In this document: piece by piece, positions 1-11,000 of the stretch
Numbering within the stretch: position 1 is the stretch's first letter
How the letters are laid out: each line of letters begins with the position of its first letter
Assembly (NCBI GenBank): GCA_023079485.1
Contig: CM041084.1
Span: 15,962,609 to 16,026,608 of the forward strand
DNA: 64,000 nucleotides
Reading direction: 5' to 3'
Source of the DNA: Archilochus colubris
Lineage: Eukaryota; Chordata; Aves; Apodiformes; Trochilidae
Made by a program: the position numbers and the translations under genes
Notes under the pieces: generated by a model
The model's database searches: none
Told to the model about the DNA's origin: nothing
The model's input: only the letters and a program-made list of their open reading frames with translations

Positions 1-3000
1 CTGTTTGCTTTGGAGATGGGAAAAAATGAAGGAAAAGGCAGTGTGAGTAAGCATTTGGCCACATGGAGGAGGAGGTGTGAGTGTGGAGGTTGGCAGCTGG
101 TAATAGTTCCTGGCCAATGAAAAATTGTTGTTCTTCATGCTCTAGAGGAGAATCAAGCAAGGGTGGTTCTTACGATTACATCTTTCAGTCAGAAAAAATA
201 TTCAAAACCTACTGATGGCAAGAGTAAAGCGATTATTCTTGTAATGCAGCGTGTTGAAACAATGCACAGATGGGGTCTGTTGTGCCAGTTGGAAAACTTC
301 TATTCCTTCTGGCAAAGGAAGAAGGAATTTACTGTAGTTTAATTCATTAGTACTGATGTACTAGATAATAGGTGGCAGTTATTTTTGAAATCCAGAGCAT
401 TCTAGATCAAGGAAAATTGAATTTTTGTAAGGATATTCTTTTTCAGTGAGTCTTGTGTTGAAAGAGGCATGGTGCTGTCTTGCCTCAAGTCCTGTTGACA
501 AAACATGTTAATCAATGTTTCTAATCCTACAGAGCTATGGAGCAATAAGCTATATGTAGTTAGTATTAGCATACCAAATCTGCAAAGAAGCACAGAAGCT
601 GGGTGGAAGAAACTTAAAGCTTTTCTTTTTTTCATTGTCTGGAGAGGAACCTTGATCTCCCATTAACTTTTAAAGCTTCCTGCTTGAGTTCTGTGTACAG
701 AATGTGTGTGGAGGAGTGCTAGAATTTCAGTGCTCTTCTCATGCAAATTATTTTTAGGTAGTGGTCTAGTTCATATACTGAAATATAAACTATCCACGTG
801 CTTTCTACTTACCTAAGGATGAAAATTATTCAAAAAATAATACTCTAGAAGAATGCTTTTTGATGACTTTCAATAGTTTGCAGTCACATTTTGGAGTAAT
901 TACCACTGAAGCAATGAATCATTTTCCTTCCCTCAAAATTGCTGCATTCAAAAGAAGTGTAATGCAAGGTGTTATTTCATAAGAAATGCTACATAGATTT
1001 AAAGTGTTACTTTTGAAACCAAAGTGATTTTTTTTTTGAGACTTGCTCAATAGCCAGCAAATGAAACCTGCAACTATAGAGATCACTCTTAGCTGGAGGC
1101 AGTCATCTGCCTTTAAACTTAATTTCCATGGGAGCATTGATCAGATTAATCAAAATAAAGCAATTGAAGTTTTATAGAAAATAGTAAAGGATATTTACTT
1201 ATTGAGGCTGATATGTTTTCCATGGAAACATTATGGAAAAGATAGCTAGCAGCCAGGCATTTAGAAATGGTTGTGTCTCTTGTTGAGACTAGGGGGATTT
1301 TTGGTTGATGTGTGTCTGTTGAAACCTTTGACTGGTTTATGCTCTTGCTGTAAAAAAATGCAATACATCAGGTAATAACTGGGTAAAACTAAGCAAAATA
1401 AAAATGAACTCCTGTTAAAAATTATACCTAAACTTCCCAACTTTTTCCACATGTAAAAGCTTTACTGTTTCTTCTTTGAGTAAAGGCAGAGTTGTTTTGT
1501 CATATGTGTTCACATATACATATTTATACTTATTTTTGTGCCTTTAATAAATTGAAAAAAAGTGCTTCCAATTTATTGAAAAAGTGGTCAGGCATAGCTT
1601 TGGATAGTGTAACCCTCTTCATAAGAAAATGCACTAAAAGTGTTTGTAAGTGTAGCTAGTAGCTAGTTCACTAGGAAATAGACAGCAAGTGCACATAAAC
1701 AGTAATTTTTCCTGAAGTCTATTGAATGGCTTCTCCTATGCTAAATTTTTTTTTCTTTCATTTTATTTTGTACTTTTTATCCAGAAGTTTAACTGAATAT
1801 CTAGTGTTGGCTTCTTTGTCAGAAGTTTGGTCTTTCAAGCATCTTGGTTTCTTCACCAGAGTTGCTAATGTGTTTAGTAATAGACATTTGAAACTTTTCA
1901 TCTAGATTTTTATAAGGACGTTTTATATGTCCACTTCTTGACATATCTCCTCCTTTCAGCCCACTTTGTTAAAAATAACAAGAAAACAATTCAAAAATCG
2001 GTTTCTAAAATATCAATTAAATTGTCTTGTGACAATTTAGTCTCATAAAAGCTGTTGAAGTTCAGTTGATATCAGAGGTCTTTATGGGTATGGTGTACCA
2101 ACAAGGTTTTGAAATTAAAAATAAAGCAGATAAGCTTATTAAATCAGAGGTGTGAAGTGTTGATCTATGAGTAGTACTTGAAACTTGTGAATAAATCAGT
2201 GCTTTGGAATGTGAAAAAACTTTGGCTTAGGTTACAATCCAGACAGAGGCATTTTTTTGGATCAGTGGTAATTGATTTAAAGTTTCTGCTGGGAAACCTC
2301 CAAAGAGTAGCAGAAATCCAGCCAAAATGTACTGGACATAAAATAAGTAAATCAATCCTTCTAAAACAAATAGTTTGCAATTTCATTGTTACCGAGGGGG
2401 CAATGTACCAGCCTAGTGACAGAATTGGTGCAGCAGTTCAAAGAGAAGTTTTAGAACCCAAATCTATGCTCATACCCAGATTTTTCTTGTCTTACGAAGC
2501 TTGTACAGAATTTATTTAACTGAAGTGATACATTTTTTGTCTGTCATGCTGAGGCCAAGCAAAGGTCTCATAAGCTGCTCAGTTATAGTAGTCTGATAAA
2601 TCCAAGACATCCAAGGATAATGTAATTTTAAACTGTTTTTCTACAGTGTTATTTTCCCTTGGGTCAAAAGTTCTGTGGCAGAACATGTGAGGGAGTGTTT
2701 AAAACAATTTTTTTTGTTACTGTCTTGGGCGATTTTTGAGAACAGTCATAACTACCCAAGAAGCCTCTGCAATGCAAAAACATTGTAAGAGTTAAGAAGG
2801 ATGGGATGGATGGTTATAAAATCTTTCTGAAGCATGGAAACTGATAAAATGAGTTTTAATAAAAATATTATTTTCTTCCTCTGCTTCCTTCCGGTAGGTT
2901 TTGTTGCTGCTCATGTTAACCTTCCTCCTTTTTTGGTTGTATCCATTCTCCAGCTAATTCTTGTGAAATAATATGTGGTGTTCAGTAACTTGAATTTTAT

Positions 3001-3044
3001 TCTCACTGTCTTTCCTCCTCTGTATGAAATAGAGACATACATAC

Positions 3045-3150
3045 TCAAGGATGGCTTCTTCAAATACATCAGTGGTAAAAGGAAGAATAGGGAAAATGTG
3101 AGCCTACTGCTGAATGAAGTGGGAGCCCTGGTAACTGGTGTCCCTGTGGG
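3045..3150 (+). mobile_element. CR1 LINE fragment, from ORF2 (reverse-transcriptase polyprotein)
   Basis: The + strand reads DGFFKYISGKRKNRENV and then SLLLNEVGALVTG. This resembles the segment of CR1 ORF2 between the endonuclease and reverse transcriptase that carries GPLLNE and GALVT. It is a short internal piece with no 3' tip, about 90 bases upstream of a solo LTR. Edges are approximate, and it is clearly not functional. Confidence 0.7.
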
Positions 3151-3243
3151 CCATTTAGAGTTGCACATGCATACATTGTGACCATGTACTTTGCCATTTT
3201 GCAGCTATCTTCCTTACAGTTGTTTTCTTCCTCACCCCATTTT

Positions 3244-3563
3244 TGTTGCGAGACAAACCTTTCTTTAGGGATCGGCGCCTCAAGGTCTAATTAGGTATCA
3301 CAATAGAGACTTATGAGCTGTGCTCTATCACTCACAAAGTGGAATTAGCCTGGAGCAGTCTGTTGCTCGAAGAGCTACCGGCCTCTCTCTTGACTAGCCC
3401 AAGAGTGAGTTAGTCTGTGGGTGTGAGCCTCACCTTTTATTGGCCCCCTGGTCCTGCACATGCTCAATAGGGGGCCTGCCCTAACTAGGCACAGGTGGAC
3501 TTGATACCAGCTCACACCCACTCCTCGTCAATTAGAGGCATCTGGTTGCTTTGTTCCACTACA
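3244..3563 (-). mobile_element. Solo LTR of an endogenous retrovirus
   Basis: A 320-base segment opens TGTTGCGAGAC and closes CCACTACA. It is flanked by the direct repeat CATTTT at 3238-3243 and 3564-3569, as expected for a 6-bp target duplication. On the minus strand it also begins TG and ends CA and has an AATAAA polyadenylation signal at 3441-3436, followed by a GC-richer stretch. This suggests the LTR is oriented minus, against MPP7. No internal viral sequence remains, so it is a solo LTR left by recombination. Six-base duplications are usual for alpha- and beta-retrovirus-like (ERVK-type) elements; the family is not further identified. Confidence 0.75.
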
Positions 3564-4507
3564 CATTTTTCTTACTGCAATCCAGTTTTTCTCCTTAGTT
3601 TGTCCCTTCCATGTATGTGTGCAAGCTTCTGTTTCTCATTTACTAAGTAAGGATTGGATTAATTTTGTGTCTCTTAGGGAAATGAAGATGCTAAGTGTAT
3701 AAAAATGAAGTAATTGTATTCCATGTTGATGTAGCCATATAAATTCCTAGGGAAAACATTACTCTCATCTAGTTTGCACGTATTTATAAAGTAAGGCAAT
3801 TTCATCACATGCAAATTAGGTGAAATATTTACTCTTTTATATTCCATCAGTACTGGAGTTTGGAGGTGTTATGAGAGTGTCCAGGTGTAGCTGGCCCCAG
3901 GACCTGAGGACTTCTCTGTCTCAGCTGCAGAAGCCCAGTCCATTATACAGAGATATGGATGCAGCTGCTGCGGATGCACATCCAACCAGCAGTGAGGCTG
4001 AGCGCCTGTGCCCATAGCCCAAGTGGCCAGAAAGGCTACTGCAGGCAGAGCAGTTTCTTTACATATGTAAACACAAATGGAGCTCATAAAAACAAACAAG
4101 CAGGCCCATTTCTCCTCTCCAAGTGATGAGAGCTGAAGTGCACAAGTGAGAACACATATGCCATTGCTGCCCAGGTGCATAAGCAGAACTGTGTTTACAG
4201 ATTCCTCGGATACCAGCACAGGCTCTAAGCCATCTCTAGCCACTGGTTAAGACCAGTCTTTCCAAGGCTGGGTGTCCTCTTACTTACTGGCTAGTCTAAC
4301 TTAAAGTCTTCTAGCAAAATACACACATAATTAAATTCATTAGGGAAATACAAACACACCCTGCTCTCATCAGTTTTTGGACTTGGATCTGACATGGACA
4401 AACACACACCCACCAACATTATTGGAGCAAAGGAATAATCCAATTTTGACTTCTGAATTCTGTTTCTTATTTTATTTTTATTTCCTGTACTTTCGCTCAC
4501 TGTACTA

Positions 4508-4650
4508 GATCATAGATAGAATAATTTTGGTTGGAAAAGACCTTTAAGATCAAGTTCAACCATTAACCTAGCACTGACAAGCCCACCACTAAACCTTGTC
4601 TCTAAGCATCACATTTACACATCTTTGAAATACCTTCAGGGATGATGCAT
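4508..4650 (-). mobile_element. CR1 LINE, 3' end fragment
   Basis: It starts ATCATAGATAGAATAA and continues GGTTGGAAAAGACCTTTAAG. This is the reverse complement of the CR1 3' end. It can be followed to the phrase CTTCAGGGATGATG, which matches the CR1 C-terminal coding region. It is an old, short 5'-truncated copy. Confidence 0.85.
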
Positions 4651-6290
4651 CAGTACACCTCTTCTGATGCATCTGCTGGCTTAGCAAAAAAACATTTTTG
4701 CTTCAGAACTGTTTGTTTCAGAAAATGCTGTGCCAGGTAGGCACTTTGTGCTCTTCTCATCAATTTCAGGTTTTTTTCCCTCCGATTTCCCTTGTGCTGC
4801 CTTTCTTTTTCACCCTGTTTCATAGACCTCCAAATATGAAATAATTGCTCCCAAGAAGAGGAGATTTTGTAGTTTGGAGCCACTGACTCTTTTGTGTTCC
4901 ACTGACTCAGGTACAGAATGAACCTTCCTGAAGAACATATTCACCAAGTGGTAGGGAAGTTGTAGGATAAACAGTCTTATTTTGTCTATTGGAAAGTAAA
5001 TCAGTATTGTCTCCCTATATCTTTTTAATTGTTCTTGTTGGCTTTTTCTAGAAGTCCCAACCTACTCAAGGTAAATGCCTGTGATGTCATTCATTCACAA
5101 ATAAGACTGCCTCAATTATTTAGACACTTAAGAGTTAAAAAAATCCCAAACCTACCAGCTAGAAGTGCTAGCTATGTACAGGATAGCTTCAGTACTGCTT
5201 TACATTTAGTATGGATATCATCTTCATAAAGTCTCTCGAATGTTAATGTACTTTGCAGATTGGGTTTCATGGAAAAAGAGCAGTTTTTGTTGAGACTTAG
5301 TGATTAAATAATCCAGTAATGACACTAGAGATATACAGGGCTTTAATCAGGATCAAACCTTAATTCGGCCCAATTTTGTATTTCCAAGTTTCAAACATTC
5401 TAGGAAGAAAAGTAACCCATTATTATAATCATGTTAATCAGCATCTGAACTACTAAGCTGGTCATGTTGAAGTTTGTAGTGTCTTTAAAAGCTAACTGCA
5501 AATCATACCATAGCACATGCCAAGTAACATAGTATTTGTAGTCGTGTGTCTATGTTCTTTCTATGCTTTCACCTTAATACATCCAATTTCTACCAGTTTT
5601 GAACTGACTCTAAGTAATAACCTGACCAATTTTTATTATTGTCTTACGCAAGAGGGGAAGCAAAGTGTGCTGAATAAGACCCATGGCTTGATCACATCTT
5701 CTGTCCTATTTCTTTTCTCTAAGTATGTATGTCTTTTAACTTCATAGAACTGCATTGTTTTCCATTGATTTTTTTACTGTTAAATGAGCTTTTCATGTGT
5801 GAGAGATCTGGAATTCTCTTTGTGTTATGTGCATTTGTTCTTCTCTCATTATTTCTTTTATCACTTTCATTAACATTCTGTCACGAAATTCTATTCTAAA
5901 ATACTTCAATCTTTTCCAATATTTTGTAAAAATTTCTCATACTCCTGTTTATCCCAGAATGCACATTCCACTTCAGCACTGGTACTGCACTGTCCACTGC
6001 AGGGAAGGTTGAGAATTGGTTGTGTCAATTAATGTTTGTAATTATCTGGTTGTACTGGGACATTTTACTTCTAACATATTTCTAACCTTTTAAATACACT
6101 TGAGATGCTGTTTACTATAAATCTTGTTTCATGGTATTAATTAATTTATTAGAATATCTTTGTTTTGATTTCCATTTAGTTTAAATTGTAGCTTGGCACC
6201 TGGTTTCACTGTACAGGCCTCAACATCATCTGTTCTTACATTCTGTGACTTCTGAAGTACTCACTGCAAGCCTTTTGCTATTGTTTTTTA

Positions 6291-7345
6291 TCACAGAATC
6301 ATAGAATAATTTGGGTTGACCTCAGTTGGGTTGCAGTAAGCAGAGACATCTTCAACGAGATCAGGTTGTTCAGAGCCTCATCAAGCCTCACCTTGAGTTT
6401 CTCCAGGGATGAGGCCTCAACTACCCCCTTGTGCAACCTGTTCCATTTCTCCACTGCCCTCATGGTAAAGATTTTTTTTCTAACATCCAATCTGAATCTA
6501 CTCTTTTCTAATTTAAAACCATTGCCCCTTGTACTATGACTACAAATCCTTGCAAACAGTCCCTCTCCAGCCTTCCTGCAGGTCCCCTTCAGATACTGGA
6601 AGGTCACTATTAGGTCTCCCCAGAGCCTTCTTTTCTCCAGGCTGAACAATCCCAGCCTCTCCTCACAGGAGAGCCCAGTGTTCCAGCCCCCTGATCATTT
6701 TCATAGCCCTACTCTGGACCTGCTCCATCAGATCCATGTCCTGTATTTATTGAAGGCTCCAGAGCTGGATGCAGTACTCCAGGTGAGGTCTTACCATAGC
6801 AGTCAAGCAGCAAAATCACCTCTTGATCTGCTGGCCACACTTCTTTGGATGCAGCCCAGGATGTGGTTGGCCTTCTGGGCTGCAAGTGGGCACCATCAGC
6901 TTATGCCAAGCTGTTCATCCACCAGCACACCCTTTTCTGCAGAGCTGCTTTCTTAAACCTAATCCCCAAGCCTGTATGGATAGTGCAGGTTGTTCTGACC
7001 CAGGTGCATGACACCCTGCACTTGGTCTTGTTGCACCTTATGAATCTTGTGGGCCATCAACATGAGAGACATGAAGAGAGGGGTTGCCAGTGAAGACTGA
7101 GGCAAAGTAGTTGCTGAAAATCTCAGCCTTCTCTTTGCTGTTACCAGTTCACCACTGTGGCTCATCATGGGTGATACACTTCATTTAACTTGCTTTTTTT
7201 CTGATGTAATTACCTGTAGAAGCCGTTCCTGTTTTTCTTAACATCTCTTGCCAAGTTCAGTTGCTGCACCTTGGCCCTCCTGACCTTATCCCTACACAAC
7301 CAGGCAGTGTCCCTATACTCTTCTCAGAATACTTGTCCCTTCTTC
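6291..7345 (-). mobile_element. CR1 LINE, about 1 kb, 5'-truncated and internally deleted
   Basis: It opens TCACAGAATCATAGAATAA, the inverted CR1 tip. On the minus strand 6649-6299 is open and includes [46 protein letters not shown] and LDEALNNLI. This is the end of the CR1 ORF2 protein. Further from the tip are CR1-like phrases such as AGAGCTGGATGCAGTACTCC and GGATGCAGCCCAGGATGTGG. After about 7050 the text jumps to another CR1-like part (GTGAAGACTGAGGCAAAGTA), so material has probably been lost there. The outer edge near 7345 is uncertain. It is the longest CR1 in the window. Confidence 0.88.
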
Positions 7346-8069
7346 CATTATTCATTTATTTGCCTTAATTTTCTCCAATATTTTCACATTTTTTCCACAT
7401 TTTTCTATTTACTGAATTTACTGTATTTTCACCTAGTTTACTATTATTTTCAGAAACAAAATAAAATTTGACTTTCATCTAGTGCCAAGTAGAGAAGAGC
7501 AGATGATCACCTTTCACTAACCACCATAAAGTAATTTTAAATTTTGCCATATTTTTTTTAAGATTTCACACCTTTTTTTTTAGTGTACATGACCTCTTTA
7601 AAATTAATTGCTTTGTAGATTTCAAAAGTATTTCATCTGGGTTTGGTTTTTTTAGCATTTTTCATTGTGATCCAGTGTTTGCAGTACTTTGACCCAGTTT
7701 TATCAAAAGTTGTATTTACAGCAGAATTCTGCTTTGATGATGGAAGTCATTGCATTCCTTAAATAAAAGGATTTTAGTCATCATTTCCATGCTTCAAGGT
7801 ACCTTTTTTAAAGATAAGCAGTTTTTTTTCTTGAGGTGTGTGGTGGGGAAACAGAGCAGTTCACAGAAATTATTCATTAAATGATAATTGAGTTTTTCAT
7901 GTGTATGAAAGTCTAAAAGTATTTTTTTTAACCTGTCAATTTTCATATGTACCTACGTGCCCCTTTAAGTGTAGATATTTTCCTTAAAATGTTATTTTAT
8001 ATTGGAATAACATAATATTATTAATTAAAAAGAGAGTTTGGGGGTTGGGATGCTTTTTTGTTGGGATGC

Positions 8070-8085
8070 TTTTTTTTTTTTTTTT
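8070..8085. repeat. 16-T run with duplicated lead-in
   Basis: TTGGGATGC followed by T occurs at 8045-8058 (six Ts) and again at 8061-8085 (sixteen Ts). This looks like a small tandem duplication with T-run expansion. Confidence 0.8.
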
Positions 8086-11000
8086 AACATCCAAATTATA
8101 TTAATTACTTGAGTTGTGCTGTATCATAACATTTTATACAGGATGTAGAAAATCCTGAACAGGGAGGGAGCTATATATTTCTCATATCACATACCGACCC
8201 CACTAGATGGTGCTAATTGATAAACGTATGTGTGTTTGTATATATTTATATATATTTAATTTTAGTTCAAAGGATACATGTCCCTGTCTGTGAATAAAGT
8301 TTGTTTTTTGGATGGGTAAATGCTGCATCATTGAGCTGTACAGAAACAATCTCTTCACTATTATTATGAACTTGGGGAACCCAAACTGAATTGGACCTTG
8401 GCTTAACTTTCACTTAATAGAGACTGTAAGGATGGCGTGAGGATGTATTAAGCAGGAATAAACCAAATTCTTAGAGATTTAAATTTAGTGTGCTCTGCCT
8501 GAATAGTGAAAGTGAAAATGCACAGGTCTATGCCAACGTTTCTCAGTCTGTATCCAGTAAACACTAGTTTTTAAAATCAATTTTATTTAATTAATGTTTA
8601 ATCATAATTTCTGTAAAATCATACATATGCAGAGAATGGGGGTTGTCGGAAAAAAATTGCCAGACAACAAGAAGAGTTTAGTTTTCATTCATACTGGAAA
8701 TCTGTTTATTCAGGGAGCAGGTTAAGGAAGTTCTTTCTTTTGGTTCTATGTTTTTAACAGAAGAGTGGAAATCACGTTTGGAAAATTGTCTGGAAATCAG
8801 GTCCTTTAGAATGATGTAAAAGTAAAGACCTTGGTTCAAATTTGTGATGAGTGTTAAAAAGCAGTAATATCAGGAGAAATGAAAATTACAAAGCAAATTG
8901 TTAGCTAGTAAAACATACTTGTAGGTAAATGAGAGTCTTTTAATGTTTATATAAGTTTTTGTGTTTTCTGTAAGGATGGACAAGGCATTTTTTAAGAGAA
9001 TTATTAAATGTAGGCACATATGTGTTTTGTTTCTAGCAGCTACATGAAATCTTGAACTCAGCCTTCAGGGAATTCTGTTAGCAGTGAATTTGAGACTACC
9101 TGCACTTACTGTGCAGTGCTTCTTTCCACACTTAGCAGACAACTCTCGTCTTTCAGTTCTGTCTCACTTTAAACCTTTAGCTTTTTTTATTTGACAAAGC
9201 AGGACTGTACAATTGTTCGTTTAAAACTATTCTTTTAATTTAATTTTTTTTTAAATGCTGTCTCCACATTATTAGCAGGCTACCTCTTCAGTCCTCTTAA
9301 CTCAGACTGAGAATAATTTAGTGTGAATGAGTATTAGTATTGGCACAGACAGTACTGTGAGTTTATGTTTTAATTCACTGTATGGCTCTTTCTTTGCTAA
9401 TCAACATACCAACATAAAGCAGTGGGAAATAGTAGAATATTGGGTTGTTAGGGGTTTTTTTAATTGCTGAATTAGATAATCAAATTTATTGCAAGTTATG
9501 AAATGGTCAGGATCGTACTTTTCCTGGAAGTGTCTCAGCAATAAGATGATAGTTGTTTCTGGTATATTTTGTTCTTAGAAGGACTTCAGATAATGATAGC
9601 TTCTGAAACAAAGTCAGCTGTTGACATGATCTTTGTATTTTACATTCAAGTTGCGTCCCGTCTGGTTTTTTTCCTTTTACATTTCACATTTAGTAGTATA
9701 ATTATTTTTATCTCACTTTGACATTTTTTTTTTTTTAAATATTCAAATGTGATATTCAAGGGCAAGAACAATTATGTTTATGTGTGGTGCAGAAAGTAGA
9801 CTTTTCTAGGGAAAAAACCTCTTAGCTTCATAAAGATTTTTAAATTTGAAATATCGAACCCTAAATAGAGAAACACTTCTGCTGTGTGCTGCTTTAAAAT
9901 GTTTTGTCATAAAACTAATGGAACTTTTACATTTTTTAAAATCTGACTGATGCCAAGACTGGAAGAAGTTCTTAATTTGTGATGTTTTACATCAGTTCTT
10001 TGTGTTACACAGAATAAAAATTTAAAGTGGTTAGACATACATTTTCCAAGTCTTTCTTGCATTACTTACACACAGAATCAGGTGGTAACTACAAAGGAAA
10101 TTTCAGCATATTATTTAAGTGGGAAAAAAATGGAAAAATTCCTTAAAGAAGGAAAAAAAAAAGGTTATTGTTGGAATGTGGGATTGAAATACTGTATATA
10201 TTTTTTTTTCTGATCAATCCAAGTTCATCAGTGTCTTAAATAAGATTTTCCCCAAGAAAGTTTGTAGAAAATCAGCTGTTTGATGTTTGCATTAAGGTTT
10301 ATTTCCATCTGTATTTAATTATGGGAGTGCAGCTTCACTGAGTATGCTATCTCAAAACTGAAGGGCTTCAGTGGGAGTTGCAATTCCTTTCTTATTTGTA
10401 TTAATATTCTTTAAATAAAAGTACAGTTCACAAGTAAACTTAGAAAGACACATTGTGTATAATAAAATTACAGCTGGAAATATTGCAGTTGGTTATAAGA
10501 ATTCATCAATAGTTGGAATAAAAAAAAATTGGTTTACAATAGTTTTGGTTTTTTCTGATTAGAAGTATGGGTTTGAAAATGAAGTCCTCTTTTGTACAAG
10601 GAAGTCCTTGTCTTCCTTTTAGTGATGAGGAAATGGATACTTAGTGCCTTTGGTAGTGAGCTCTGAAATCTTTGGATAAAAAATGCTCTCATAATCCTGA
10701 GTAATGTAACCATTTTACATTGCAGACTTTATACATGACCTTGACAGTCAATTGGCTGTCTGCAGGACTGCACAGAAATATTTCTTGACAGTTGGATCAG
10801 GATCTTTTATGAAAAATTTGGTCTATTCTGCTGTGAGTGATGGTTCCTTATCGTCGTAATGAAAGGAAGAGGGAGAAATACAGACACTTATGTGAGCCTC
10901 TCTCAAATTCTATATTTCATTTAAACATGAATGCTTCATTCAAGAAGTGTGTTTATTAAATTTAATTAAATACTGGGTTTATTAATTAAATGCTGTGTTT

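Noticed and set aside
2178..2519. 113-codon open frame on the + strand
   Set aside because: No family resemblance, splice context or neighbouring coding signal; AT-rich DNA can give this length by chance.
3869..4243. 124-codon open frame on the minus strand
   Set aside because: It reflects a GC-richer block with few stops; no domain or motif was recognised.
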